Source of the DNA: Pseudonocardiales bacterium | Lineage (GTDB): Bacteria; Actinomycetota; Actinomycetes; Mycobacteriales; Pseudonocardiaceae | DNA length: 64,000 nt | NCBI GenBank assembly: GCA_019247305.1 | Contig: JAFAPC010000178.1 | Span: forward strand, 1 to 64,000 | Direction: 5' to 3' | In this document: one piece after another, positions 53,653-63,264 of the stretch | Numbering within the stretch: position 1 is the stretch's first letter | Layout: each line of letters opens with the position of its first letter | Notes under the pieces: model-generated | Databases searched by the model: none | The model's input: only the letters and a program-made list of their open reading frames with translations | What the model was told of the DNA's origin: nothing | Translations under genes and position numbers: made by a program

Positions 53653-54414
53653 TCACGCCAGTCTCCAAGACCAACCCAGCGCTTGCAATCCTCGTTCGAG
53701 TCCCCGTCGGGCTACTGGGAGGAACTCCGCCGGAGCGAGACGGCCAGCGCCCTCTCGCAGCACGCCGAGGAGCGGCAGACCAGTCACGGCAGGCAGATCA
53801 ACGAGGTTGCACTGGGCGGCCAGGTCCGGCTCGGCGGGCCACGCACCGATCACCACCCCGACACAGCCCAGGCTGCGGGTGCGCAGCGCCTCGACGGTGA
53901 GTGCGGTGTGGTTGAGCGTGCCCAGCCCGGCGGCGGCTACCACGAGCACCGGAGCGGCCAGGGCAGCGGCGACATCGGTGAGCGTTCCCCCCCTGTCATC
54001 CAGGGGTACCAGCAACCCTCCCGTCCCCTCGATCAGCACCAGGTCATGTTCTGCGGCAAGTTCCCGGATCGCCGCGATAGCGGTTGCCGGCGTCACCGGG
54101 GCCAGGCCAGCGCGGCGGGCCGCCGTCGCCGGTGCCACCGGATCAGGGTAGCGGGCCAGCTCCCGGCACGTGACCGAGGGACCGACCAGACGTCGCACGT
54201 CCTCGACGTCACCTGGCTGACCTGTATAGACGCCGGTTTGCGCGACTTTGAGCACCGCTACTCGGCACCCGGCGGCGGCGGCGAGCGCAGCGAGGGCCGA
54301 CGTCACCACCGTCTTGCCGACCCCGGTACCCGTCCCGGTCACCACCAGCACGGTCACCCTGTCGTCTGGCGCCCATGGAGTCGAGATGGCGCCGTGCCGT
54401 GCGTCGGCGGTCAT
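53653..54414 (-). CDS. bioD: Dethiobiotin synthetase
   Basis: 253 residues from ATG 54414, overlapping the bioF stop (ATGA). P-loop TGTGTGVGKTVVTSAL, then KVAQTGV, the DLVLIEGTGGLLVPLDDRGG loop and VVAAAGLGTLNHTALTVEAL are diagnostic. It closes the ureido ring of biotin using CO2 and ATP. Second gene of a bioF-bioD operon; bioA and bioB are not in the window. Confidence 0.95.
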   Translation of the reverse strand: MTADARHGAISTPWAPDDRVTVLVVTGTGTGVGKTVVTSALAALAAAAGCRVAVLKVAQTGVYTGQPGDVEDVRRLVGPSVTCRELARYPDPVAPATAARRAGLAPVTPATAIAAIRELAAEHDLVLIEGTGGLLVPLDDRGGTLTDVAAALAAPVLVVAAAGLGTLNHTALTVEALRTRSLGCVGVVIGAWPAEPDLAAQCNLVDLPAVTGLPLLGVLREGAGRLAPAEFLPVARRGLERGLQALGWSWRLA

Positions 54415-55604
54415 GTCGCTGCTCCGGCCCCTACGGTAGCGAGCACCTGCGCCACCTGCGCCAGGTCCGGATCGGTCAGCGCGGCGTGGGCACTCAGTCG
54501 CAGCCTGCTGGTTCCGGTAGGTACTGACGGCGGACGCAGGCAGCCCACCCGCACGCCATGACGCAGACACTCCGCGGCCGTCTCGACCGCGCGCTGCGGC
54601 GTACCGAGGATGATCGAGACCACCGCGGAGCACGGCGCAGGCGCGCCAGCCGCGGTGGCGATGGCGGCGGCAGCGTCGAGTACCCGACCCGGCAGCGTCG
54701 GCTCGGCGCGCAGCACCCGCAGCGCGGCCAATGCCCCACCAGCAGCGGGTGGGGCCAGAGCGGTATCGAAAACGAAGCTGCGCGCCGTGTTGACGAGGTG
54801 GTCGATCACCGCACGAGAACCCAGGACGGCACCGCCCTGGCTGCCCAACGACTTCGACAGCGAGACGGTGGCCACCACATCGGGCTCACCGGCCAGGCCA
54901 TGTTCCGCGAGCAGTCCCCGCCCGCCGGTCCCCCGCACCCCGAGACCGTGCGCCTCATCGGCCAGCAGAACCGCCCCGTGCCGCCGGCACACCGCGTGCA
55001 GCTCAGCGAGCGGCGCGAGCTCACCGCTCACGCTAACCACCGAATCGGTGACGACCAGCGCGCGCCGCTCGGACCGGGCAGCCAGCACAGCATCCACTGC
55101 CCCGACATCGGTATGCGGGGTGACGACGACTCGGGCCCGGGACAGCCGGCATGCGTCCACCAACGAGGCGTGGCTGGCGGCGTCGGACACGACCAGAGCT
55201 CCCCGACCGGACAGCGCCGTCACCGCGCCGAGATTGGCAGTATAGCCCGAGGAGAACACCAGGGCCGCCGCCATGCCACAAAACGCGGCGAGTTCCTCCT
55301 CCAGCTCGGCATGCAGCTCAGTGGAGCCGGTGACCAGGCGGGATCCAGTCGACCCGGTACCCCAGGTGTGCGCCGCATGGACTGCGCCGTGCACCACCCG
55401 GGGGTCTCTGGCCAAACCCAGGTAGTCGTTGGACGCCAGGTCGATCACCGACTCCCGCGCTGGCCTGGGCCGTAGCACGCGCCGCAGCCCCGCGGTCCGG
55501 CGAACGGCAGCCGCATCGTCTAACCAGTCCAGGGCCCCAGTGGCCTGTGGAAGTACCGTCACGACCAGCGAGCCTACGACGCGCGGGCCAGCACCCGTTG
55601 GCAT
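54411..55604 (-). CDS. bioF: 8-amino-7-oxononanoate synthase
   Basis: 397 residues. A PLP enzyme joining L-alanine and pimeloyl-thioester. Motifs: DLASNDYLGLARDPRV, TWGTGSTGSRLVTGSTELHA, FSSGYTANLGAV, LLADEAHGLGVRGTGGRGL and the PLP lysine in TVSLSKSLGSQGGAVLG. Operon with bioD. Confidence 0.95.
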   Translation of the reverse strand: MPTGAGPRVVGSLVVTVLPQATGALDWLDDAAAVRRTAGLRRVLRPRPARESVIDLASNDYLGLARDPRVVHGAVHAAHTWGTGSTGSRLVTGSTELHAELEEELAAFCGMAAALVFSSGYTANLGAVTALSGRGALVVSDAASHASLVDACRLSRARVVVTPHTDVGAVDAVLAARSERRALVVTDSVVSVSGELAPLAELHAVCRRHGAVLLADEAHGLGVRGTGGRGLLAEHGLAGEPDVVATVSLSKSLGSQGGAVLGSRAVIDHLVNTARSFVFDTALAPPAAGGALAALRVLRAEPTLPGRVLDAAAAIATAAGAPAPCSAVVSIILGTPQRAVETAAECLRHGVRVGCLRPPSVPTGTSRLRLSAHAALTDPDLAQVAQVLATVGAGAAT

Positions 55605-55663
55605 GCACGTTATGGCATCGCCCCACAGACCGAAGCCCGGATCACCGGTCGGTACGGATGCGG

Positions 55664-56614
55664 CTAGCCACCCGACCCGGCACCGAGTGAGTTTTGCCTT
55701 CCGCCGGGAACGACTAGGCCGTCGGGCAGATAGTCGTCGGGCACCGGCACAAAGCGGGCTGCTTCGGGGTCGAGTAGGAGCAGCCGGGCCGTGCGGATGT
55801 CCAGGAACAGGCCGGTTACCTGTACCCGGCCTGCCGCGACGGCAGCGCGCACCGCAGAGTGCTTACCGATCGCCTCGACCTGACGAGCCACGTTGACCAT
55901 CGAGAGCTGATCAACCTCGTTGCGCCCCTCCTCGGCGGCGGCAATACCCACCGAGTGACCGTCGCGCAGCGCTTGCAAGCTCGGCAGGCCCCAGCGCAGC
56001 CATCGGCCCAGCGAACCGTTGGCAGTCGCGCCGTCGAGCAGCCCGTGCATCGCTGTGCAGCCGGAATGTCCACATACCAGGATCGACGGCACTGCGAGGT
56101 AGTTCACCGCGTACTCCAGCGACGCGGCGACCGACGAGTCTCTCTCCAACGGCGGCACCAAGTTACCGATATTGCGCACCGTGTAGAGGTCGCCAGGCCC
56201 ACTACTAGTGATCATATTTGGCACCCCCCGCGAGTCGGCGCAGGTGAGAAAGAGTGCCCGGGGACACTGCTGGTCCACCAACTGGGTCAGGTACTGCCCT
56301 ACCTCCGGCACCGACCGTCGGTGGTATTCCCGCACCCCGGCGAGCAACGGCCGCAGCACACCACGGCCGTCGTCCTTGTGCTTGGCTTGCCACACCCACC
56401 ATGGCGAGAAGGCGCGCGCCACGGCAGGCATCCACACTCGTCGGACGAGGCCATCGCCGTCGCCGCCGGTGCGCCGAGCCGGCCCGACTTCGTCGACGAC
56501 GACGGTGCCACCGGAAGCCTCGTGCTGCTGTTGCCAGGTGGCGAGGTGGTCGTAAGCGGCGTGGTCAAGGAAGTCGACAACCATCTCCACCACAACGGTG
56601 CTGCCGCGCGGCAC
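55664..56614 (-). CDS. Beta-carbonic anhydrase with a STAS-domain end in front (C-terminal half of a split SulP fusion)
   Basis: 316 residues from the GTG that directly follows an in-frame TAG (56615-56617). The first 45 residues (GSTVVVEMVVDFLDHAAYDH, GGTVVVDEVG) are the second half of a SulP STAS domain. A beta-carbonic anhydrase follows, with zinc motif CADSRG and HSGC and the SLEYAVNYLAVPSILVCGHS segment. In transporters such as mycobacterial Rv3273 these parts are fused to SulP. Here the STAS-domain beginning lies in another frame upstream (VVEGTLSFLSILRLSRVLA, then TAG). The carbonic anhydrase could still be made independently if a ribosome starts at 56614. Confidence 0.8.
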   Translation of the reverse strand: MPRGSTVVVEMVVDFLDHAAYDHLATWQQQHEASGGTVVVDEVGPARRTGGDGDGLVRRVWMPAVARAFSPWWVWQAKHKDDGRGVLRPLLAGVREYHRRSVPEVGQYLTQLVDQQCPRALFLTCADSRGVPNMITSSGPGDLYTVRNIGNLVPPLERDSSVAASLEYAVNYLAVPSILVCGHSGCTAMHGLLDGATANGSLGRWLRWGLPSLQALRDGHSVGIAAAEEGRNEVDQLSMVNVARQVEAIGKHSAVRAAVAAGRVQVTGLFLDIRTARLLLLDPEAARFVPVPDDYLPDGLVVPGGRQNSLGAGSGG

Positions 56615-56655
56615 CTACGCCAGCACCCGGGACAACCGAAGGATGGACAAGAAAC

Positions 56656-58023
56656 TTAGGGTTCCCTCAACCACACTCGCCAGCAAGCCGGGACATCATC
56701 TAACCCCGGCCGTACCTGTTGCGCGTACACCCCTGACCAGACGACCCGGCGCAGCACCAACAGCAGCGACAGCCCTAGCCCGATGAGCACGCCTTCCAGC
56801 AGGTTCAGCAACACCACGCCGGCCAAGGTGACCAGGTAGATCGTCAGCTCGCCCTGCCTGAAGGCACGGCGCAGGTCAGCGAGCTTGACCAGACGCAGGC
56901 CGATCACTACCAGCAGCCCGGCGAGCGCGGCCAGAGGGATCAACTCGATCAACCCGACGAACAGCACCGTGAACACAATCACCCAGACACCGTGCGCAAT
57001 AGTCGACGCCCTGGTCCGCGCGCCGGCCGCGACGTTGGCCGAACTCCGGACGATCACACCGGTCACTGGTAGGCCACCGAGCATTCCGGATATTGTGTTT
57101 GCGGCCCCTTGGCCGAGAAGTTCCCGATCGAAGTTAGTGGTCCCGCTTGCGCTGAGCTTGTCCACCGCGACCGCCGACAACAGACTTTCCACGCTGGCGA
57201 TCAGTGCTACGGTCAAGACGCCAGTAAGCACGCCACCCCAGGCGCCACCAGGTATATCCGGCAGGCTCAATGAGTCGAGCAACGAACCGGGCAGGGCGAC
57301 CCGCTCGACTTCGAGCGTGAGTATCGTGGCAAGCACCGTGGCACCGACCACGGCCACTAGCGGTGCCGGGATGTGCAACAGCGGACGGGGCAGCCGCGGC
57401 CAAATCAACACCACAGCAATCACCACGAGACCCACCAGCGCCGCCGGATAATGGATAGCCGCGATCTGGGCTGGCAGTTCGGCAATGTTCGTGATCGCAT
57501 TGGCGCCGGCCGTCCCGCCGAGGAGCACGTGCAGCTGACTCAGCGAAATGGTGATCCCAATACCGGCGAGCATCGCGTGTACCACGGCTGGGGAGATCGC
57601 CAAAGCCGCCCGGGCCACCCGGCTGACTCCGAAAATCATCTGAAGCAGCCCGGCGGCCACCGTGATCGCACACATGACGCCCCAGCCATATTTCGCGATA
57701 AGGTCGGCCACCACCACGGTGAGCCCTGCGGCGGGACCGCTGACCTGCAGCCGAGACCCACCGAGCAATCCGGCCACGATCCCGCCGACAGCCGCAGCAA
57801 TGAGCCCGGCCATCACTGGTGCGCCCGAGGCGAGCGCGATCCCCAGCGACAGCGGTATGGCGACCAGCAACACCACTAAAGAAGCGGGTAAGTCGTACCG
57901 CAGTGCAGTCCACGCGCGTCGGTGCGCGGCGGGCAGCGCGACAGGGTAGCGATGGGGGGTCGCATGCGACGGCCTCCGGATCAGCGATTGTGCGAGCAGT
58001 CGGCACCGGTCCGCCAGCTGCAC
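56656..58023 (-). CDS. SulP-family anion transporter (truncated before its STAS domain by a frameshift)
   Basis: 455 residues with 10-12 membrane helices and the SulP pieces YDLPASLVVLLVAIPLSLGI, GIVAGLLGGSRLQVSGPAAG, DRELLGQGAANTISGMLGGL and VWVIVFTVLFVGLIELIPLA. Such proteins take up bicarbonate or sulfate. The ORF ends WRVWLREP-stop just where STAS should begin. Reading on in the next frame gives the STAS start. An extra TG within GTGTGG (about 56675) explains the shift. With the TAG at 56615 the original fusion has two lesions. Confidence 0.85.
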   Translation of the reverse strand: MQLADRCRLLAQSLIRRPSHATPHRYPVALPAAHRRAWTALRYDLPASLVVLLVAIPLSLGIALASGAPVMAGLIAAAVGGIVAGLLGGSRLQVSGPAAGLTVVVADLIAKYGWGVMCAITVAAGLLQMIFGVSRVARAALAISPAVVHAMLAGIGITISLSQLHVLLGGTAGANAITNIAELPAQIAAIHYPAALVGLVVIAVVLIWPRLPRPLLHIPAPLVAVVGATVLATILTLEVERVALPGSLLDSLSLPDIPGGAWGGVLTGVLTVALIASVESLLSAVAVDKLSASGTTNFDRELLGQGAANTISGMLGGLPVTGVIVRSSANVAAGARTRASTIAHGVWVIVFTVLFVGLIELIPLAALAGLLVVIGLRLVKLADLRRAFRQGELTIYLVTLAGVVLLNLLEGVLIGLGLSLLLVLRRVVWSGVYAQQVRPGLDDVPACWRVWLREP

Positions 58024-58634
58024 GGTGCATCGCCGCGCTGCGATACCCCACGATTGCCGGGCCTTCCAGGGCGGCGACCGTCATTGGCCGGCACAACCCT
58101 AGTTCCTCACCATACCCAACTCATTAGACGATCAAATACGACATCTAGGTAAAATTAGGCTAAATTATCCAAAGTTCACTTTCGGTGCCGGTCACCCAAG
58201 TGACCAGGAAGACCCGGGTAGCCAGACAAGTGTCGTCATGGCAGTCACCTCGCCAGGTGAGCAGCCAAGGTTCGCCGGGGCGCCCACGCGAGCACTAGCA
58301 CCGCAGGCACATCTTGATCGCGACCTCTACGAGGGATCGACCCGCCCCCGCAGAGTGCCACACGCGCGGGCAGCAGACAGCGGGCAGCTGGTACACCGAG
58401 CCCACTGCTCGCGAACTGAGGAGCGCGGGCGATCGAGACCGCAAATATATACGCAGAGTGACGATAGTGACGGAACGTACTCGGTGTAACACTGTGAGCT
58501 GTGGGGGCGATGACAAGCTGTACAGGGTCCCCCTAGGGATCCTGCGGTGTGGTTCTCAGGAACCACCCGTAAGGGGCAGCAGGGCGCGTTCAACCGTCTG
58601 AGATGAATGTCGATCGCACGTTCATCGCTGGCAC
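58024..58634. other. Regulatory gap between the SulP gene and the RamR-like gene
   Basis: No gene supported. 58140-58180 is unusually AT-rich for this genome, as expected for the leftward SulP promoter. GGTCACCCAAGTGACC (58188-58203) is a small inverted repeat. GTGGTTC TCAG GAACCAC (58549-58566) is a perfect hairpin upstream of the RamR-like gene. Confidence 0.4.
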
Positions 58635-59465
58635 GTGGGGAGGGGACAGCCCAATGGCAGCATGTTGGCGACCATGCACGTTCCGCAGCCGAGTCGATCT
58701 TGTTCGCATCTCATGATCTCACAACACCGGGGACCGCGAACTCTCACGGCGAGCACCGTTACCGCGGGTGATGAGTACGCCGGTATCCCCCAGCTCCCGT
58801 CAACCCAACCCTCGGCGGTAGTCCGCTGTTCGGCTCAGACACCGGGTCCGGACCCGAAACCAATTCGGGTACTCCTCGTCATCGACATGAGCCTGCTTCG
58901 GGGAGCACTTGCCGCCCTGCTGTCCAGCGAGGACGACATCGACGTGGTGGCCGGAATAGCAGCGGGCGACCGCGTGGTCCCGACCGCGATCCGGCATCAA
59001 CCCGACATCGCTGTGCTGGACGTCGACCAGGGTGGATCGGAGGTGCTCGCGAGCGCCCAGGCGTTGCACGAGCGGTTGCCCGAATGTCGGGTGGTCGTGC
59101 TCGCCGCAGCCCAACGACCGGGTTTGGTCCGCCGGGCACTGGATGTGCCGGTGGCGGGAGCGGTGGACAAGGACTCGCAGCCCCGGCGATTGCTGACCAC
59201 TATCCGCCAGGTCGCCAGGGGAAAGCGGACCATCGATCCTGCCCTCGCGGTTGCCGCGATCGGCGTGGCCGGTAGCCCACTGACACCCCGGGAACTCACC
59301 GTGCTCGACCTCGCCTCAGGTGGGGCGTCGCCGGCCGAGATCGCCCAACGGCTCTTTCTCAGCCGCGGGACGGTATGCAACTACCTTTCGCGCATCATGA
59401 CCAAGCTGGAGGCCCGGACCCGGATTGATGCTATTCGCATCGCTGCCGAGGCGGGCTGGATCTGA
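58635..59465 (+). CDS. ramR: LuxR-type response regulator of the class III lanthipeptide locus (RamR/AmfR-like)
   Basis: 276 residues; the first 75 look unstructured and a later start is possible. The receiver (about 77-195) begins RVLLVIDMSLLRGALAALLS, so the usual Asp-Asp pair is Ile-Asp. The phospho-acceptor is in VLDVDQG and the Lys in GAVDKD. The C-terminal LuxR HTH is LTPRELTVLDLASGGASPAE with LSRGTVCNYLSRIMTKLEAR. The RG-ALAALLS-EDDI pattern is that of RamR/AmfR regulators. It converges on the exporter genes. It probably activates the lanthipeptide operon, possibly without phosphorylation. Confidence 0.8.
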   Translation: MGRGQPNGSMLATMHVPQPSRSCSHLMISQHRGPRTLTASTVTAGDEYAGIPQLPSTQPSAVVRCSAQTPGPDPKPIRVLLVIDMSLLRGALAALLSSEDDIDVVAGIAAGDRVVPTAIRHQPDIAVLDVDQGGSEVLASAQALHERLPECRVVVLAAAQRPGLVRRALDVPVAGAVDKDSQPRRLLTTIRQVARGKRTIDPALAVAAIGVAGSPLTPRELTVLDLASGGASPAEIAQRLFLSRGTVCNYLSRIMTKLEARTRIDAIRIAAEAGWI

Positions 59466-59497
59466 CAGTTTTGGTGACGACGGGCCGCTGGCAACAC

Positions 59498-61288
59498 TCA
59501 GCTCCGGCCCGTCGTCACCAAGGCCAATGCTCCCTGGCTAAGGGCCCCTTGGCCACCGTCCCACTGGCCGACCAGGTCGCGGTACAACGGCGTCGTCGCG
59601 AGCAGCTGCCGGTGTGTGCCCGTTATCATCCCGGCACCGTTCATCAGCACGATCCGTTGTGCTCGCAGCGCGGAGCTGATCCGATGTGCAACGACGATGA
59701 GGGTGCCACCGCGACCCGCCAGAACCCGCTCTACGCGTTCCTCGGCGACTGGGTCGAGGTGGCAGGTGGCCTCGTCCAGGATCAGCACGGGCGCTGGGGT
59801 GAGGTGGGCCCTGGCCACGGCGATGAGTTGCCGTTCCCCAGCCGAGAGCATTCCGGAGTCGAGCGCGGCGTCATATCCACCGATGCGGGCCACCATGGAG
59901 CGCAGGCCCAACGCGTCGACCACGGTGTCAAGCTCAGCGCAGGTAGCAGCGGGATGCAGGTAACGCAAGTTCTCGCCGAGGGTCCCGGCGAAGATGTAGG
60001 CCTCCTGGGGGATCAGCACCCGGTGGCTGGCCAGGGTGTGCGGGTCGAAATCCCGCACCGGCACCCCGCCCAGGCGAACCTCGCCGCCGTCGGGGATGTG
60101 CGTCGCGGCGAGCAGCCCGGCCAGGGTGGACTTCCCCGCACCGCTGGGACCGACCATGGCTAGGTGCTGGCCCTCCGGGATCATCAGGTGCGCATGGTTT
60201 ACCACCGGCTCAGCGTGGCGGCCATAACTGAACGTGACATTATCGATCACCAGGTCATGTCCCTGGGGAGTGCCCCGTGGTGCCGGCTTAGCGGGCATCG
60301 GGCGCTCCCCCGCCTCGATGAGCCGACCCAGGGTGACCACCAACCGCAGGCCTCCCGCCCCCAAACCATCGACCAGCGACTTCAGCGCCGGAAGCAGGCC
60401 CTGGGTCAGGTAGACCAGAGCGCCGGTGATCGTGCCCAGCGTCGCGCCGCTCGCGTGCAGCCAGGGCGCCCCCACCAGCAGGCCTACCGCCGGCAACCAG
60501 CCACCGATCGCCACCGACAGCGTACGAAGGGCCGCCATCCGGGCCAGCGTGCGTTCGGCTTCCGCATGCGCGTCGACCTGGCGTTGCACCTGCGCGCAGG
60601 CCTGGTCCTCGGCACCGCAGGCGACCACATCGCGCAAGCTGCGCGCGACAGTGCTGGCGGACTCGGCGACCCCTTCATCGGTGAGCACGTAATCGCGCTG
60701 CCGAGTCATCATGGAGCGTAAGGAAGTGAGAAAAAAAGCCAAACCCGCCAGCAGCGGCGGCAGGACCAGGAGGCCGACAACCCCGGTCAGGGCGGCTATC
60801 CCGATTACTGCGCCGACCGCGCTGACCACAAAGCCCCGGACGAGGAGGAGCAAGCCGGCGAACGTGTCCCGCACCACCTCAACCTGGTGGGTGAGTCGGG
60901 CGACCGCGCCCGAATCAGGTCGTCCACCGAGCACGGTAGAGCGCTGCAGCGCACCCCCCACCACGCTGCCCACCAGGTCATCACGGAACGGCTCGACGAT
61001 CTCAGCGAGAATCCGGTAGACGTGTCGGGTGGCCAGTGCCCCGGCGAGCACCGCTACCGCCAGCACGCCAAGCCACCCCAACCCGGCCCCAGGCCGGCCA
61101 ACAAGGAATCCGTCATCCAGCGCGCGGGCCACGCTGTAGCCGGACAGCAACAGAGGAAGCACCTCCAGCACTGACCACGCCGCCAACCACACCAGCGCCC
61201 GGGGGCGCCGACGTAAGGCGGCGAGCAGCACCCGGGACACAGTGTTCGTGGCTGATGTCAGGTCTGCTGAGGTCATCTCGGGGGTCAT
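59498..61288 (-). CDS. ramB: ABC exporter (permease-ATPase fusion), second of a pair
   Basis: 596 residues. Six-helix membrane domain (about 1-310), then an ATPase: Walker A GPSGAGKST, signature LSAGERQLIAVARAH, Walker B VLILDEATCHLDP and switch His in VVAHR. The ATG overlaps the stop of the previous exporter gene (ATGA). Membership in a ram/amf-type cluster indicates export or processing of the lanthipeptide as a heterodimer with its partner. Confidence 0.88.
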   Translation of the reverse strand: MTPEMTSADLTSATNTVSRVLLAALRRRPRALVWLAAWSVLEVLPLLLSGYSVARALDDGFLVGRPGAGLGWLGVLAVAVLAGALATRHVYRILAEIVEPFRDDLVGSVVGGALQRSTVLGGRPDSGAVARLTHQVEVVRDTFAGLLLLVRGFVVSAVGAVIGIAALTGVVGLLVLPPLLAGLAFFLTSLRSMMTRQRDYVLTDEGVAESASTVARSLRDVVACGAEDQACAQVQRQVDAHAEAERTLARMAALRTLSVAIGGWLPAVGLLVGAPWLHASGATLGTITGALVYLTQGLLPALKSLVDGLGAGGLRLVVTLGRLIEAGERPMPAKPAPRGTPQGHDLVIDNVTFSYGRHAEPVVNHAHLMIPEGQHLAMVGPSGAGKSTLAGLLAATHIPDGGEVRLGGVPVRDFDPHTLASHRVLIPQEAYIFAGTLGENLRYLHPAATCAELDTVVDALGLRSMVARIGGYDAALDSGMLSAGERQLIAVARAHLTPAPVLILDEATCHLDPVAEERVERVLAGRGGTLIVVAHRISSALRAQRIVLMNGAGMITGTHRQLLATTPLYRDLVGQWDGGQGALSQGALALVTTGRS

Positions 61289-63129
61289 GCCGGTACTCCG
61301 ACGGATCCGGTGGGCACACCGTGCCCTTCATAGCGTGGCTCAGCGGGCCTGAATGGCCCCATGGGCACTGCCTCGGCACCGAACAAAGCGCGATAGTCCG
61401 GATCGCGCCACAGCTCGCTATGGGGACGCAGACTGCGCAGTGTGCCCCGCTCAAGCCAGGCGACCAGATCCGTCCGGGCAGCCGTGGCCGCGCGATGCGC
61501 GATGATCAGTCGGGTTTGGCCCCGGGCTCCGCTAGCCAGCACGGCACTGACCTGCCGCTCGGTCACGGTGTCCAGGCTGGAGGTCGCGTCGTCGAGGATG
61601 AGCACCCGGTAAGGGTGCGCGAAGGCTCTGGCCAAACCGAGCCGCTGCATCTCACCGCCGGACAGCGGGGCCGTGGCCAGTTCAGTCTGGTATCCCTCCG
61701 GCAACCTCTCGACGAACGTGTCCGCGCGCGCAGTGGCAGCGGCCTCGCGGACCTTCGCTTCGGTGCAACCGGGGAATCCGAAGCTGATCACTTCTTCGAT
61801 CGTGTCACCCACCAGCGCTGGGCGCTCAAAGGCAAAACCCACCGCGCTGCGTAACTCCTCCCGGGAGAGGTCCGGCAGCGCCACCCCGTCGAGCAGCACC
61901 TGTCCCCGCTCCGGATCGGCGAGCCGACCGGCCAACGCGGCAAGCAGAGACTTACCTGTTCCGGATCGGCCGACCACAGCCACTGCGGCACCGGCCGGGA
62001 TAACGAGGTCAAGCCCGTCGATGACTGTTTCTCCAGCAGCGGACACCCGGATTCCGCGGAACTCAAGCCAGCCACCTGCCCCACCGTGGTCAGGCGAATC
62101 CCTGTCAGATAAGTCGGGCAGCTTCGCGTCGCCGTATTGGGTCACTGGCTCGGTGAGCACCTCAGCCGCGCGCCGGCCACCAGCTCTGACCCGGGACAGC
62201 TTGTTCAGGAACCCCACCGCCGAGCCGATGCCGGCGGCCATCACCGCATACCGGCTCGCGGCGTAAAGCTCGCCGACACTGAGCCGGCCGGCGACCACCC
62301 CAAACCCGGCGACACCGACCACCGACAGCTGCAGCAGCGGCCCAATCACGGCGGCCTGGCCGGTTATCCGCACCTGGTTGCGCCACATCCGCACGCCGTG
62401 CTCGCGCAGCCCGGGCAATGGCTGGAGGATCCGTCGTCGCTCGCGTTCGATGCTGCCGGCGGCGGCGATCGTGCGGGCTCCGGACAACGCATCGAACAGC
62501 CGCGCCGCGATCAGCCCTTGGCTATGCAGGTAGCCCCTGATGGTCTCGGTGTTGTCGCGGACGAATACCCGGAGCAACCCAGCCATCGCCAACAGACCGG
62601 CCAACGCGGTGAGCCCCACCCAGGGATCGATCAACGCCAAGGCGATAATGCTGCCGACCGGCGGGATCAGGCCGACACCGACCATCACCGCCGTTACCCC
62701 GGCCTGGCCCGCCTCGCTGGCGTTACGGGTCACCCGGGTCACCAAGTCTCCGGGTTCGAAGCGGCGGGTAACCGCCGGGCCGATCGCGACAAGATGCTGG
62801 ATGAGCCTCATGCGCAGCCAGGCTGTGCACCGGGCGTTGCTCGCTCCGGTGGCGATGTCAGTGATCACTTTCCCGGCCACCGTGATGACGATCAGCGCGA
62901 CGCAGGCCAGGAGTGCCCCGGTGATGTGGCCACCACCGCGCAGCGCGTCCAGAGCGTGACCGAGTGCGGCAGGCAGCAGGATGTCCACCCCCGCACCGAC
63001 CAGCGTGGCCAGCGCCAGAGACCAGATCCACAACCCACCCCGGCGACCCGTCGAGACCAGCAAATGGTCAGCGTGCCTGGACATCGGATCGTGCGGACCC
63101 TCCGACACCCCGGGCGGATTGCTGTTCAC
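61285..63129 (-). CDS. ramA: ABC exporter (permease-ATPase fusion), first of a pair
   Basis: 614 residues from GTG 63129, five bases after GGAGG; the frame is open to 63249, but that part overlaps a hairpin and has no such site. Membrane domain, then ATPase: Walker A GRSGTGKS, signature LSGGEMQRLGLARAF, Walker B VLILDDATSSLDT and IIAHRA. The Walker B Glu is Asp (DD), so this half may be the degenerate catalytic site of the heterodimer. It follows the precursor gene by 136 bp with a strong stem-loop between. Confidence 0.88.
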   Translation of the reverse strand: MNSNPPGVSEGPHDPMSRHADHLLVSTGRRGGLWIWSLALATLVGAGVDILLPAALGHALDALRGGGHITGALLACVALIVITVAGKVITDIATGASNARCTAWLRMRLIQHLVAIGPAVTRRFEPGDLVTRVTRNASEAGQAGVTAVMVGVGLIPPVGSIIALALIDPWVGLTALAGLLAMAGLLRVFVRDNTETIRGYLHSQGLIAARLFDALSGARTIAAAGSIERERRRILQPLPGLREHGVRMWRNQVRITGQAAVIGPLLQLSVVGVAGFGVVAGRLSVGELYAASRYAVMAAGIGSAVGFLNKLSRVRAGGRRAAEVLTEPVTQYGDAKLPDLSDRDSPDHGGAGGWLEFRGIRVSAAGETVIDGLDLVIPAGAAVAVVGRSGTGKSLLAALAGRLADPERGQVLLDGVALPDLSREELRSAVGFAFERPALVGDTIEEVISFGFPGCTEAKVREAAATARADTFVERLPEGYQTELATAPLSGGEMQRLGLARAFAHPYRVLILDDATSSLDTVTERQVSAVLASGARGQTRLIIAHRAATAARTDLVAWLERGTLRSLRPHSELWRDPDYRALFGAEAVPMGPFRPAEPRYEGHGVPTGSVGVPA

Positions 63130-63213
63130 GCGACCTCCGCATTGTCGTGATGGAGCATTGTCGTGATGGCCTGGTGAGTCATGTGGGTGGCTGACATCAT
63201 TGGTTAAGCCATT

Positions 63214-63251
63214 GGGTGGTCCGGGGCAACGCCGGCTGCCCCGGACCACCC
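63214..63251 (-). terminator. Attenuator-like stem-loop between the lanthipeptide precursor and the exporter genes
   Basis: GGGTGGTCCGGGGCA (63214-63228) pairs perfectly with TGCCCCGGACCACCC (63237-63251). No T tract follows on the minus strand, so partial termination or mRNA 3'-end protection of the abundant precursor message is likely. Confidence 0.75.
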
Positions 63252-63264
63252 AGCGATTGACACA

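Noticed and set aside
60711-61854. Plus-strand ORFs of 100-270 codons
   Set aside because: They are antisense to the two ABC exporter genes, whose frames carry all ABC motifs.
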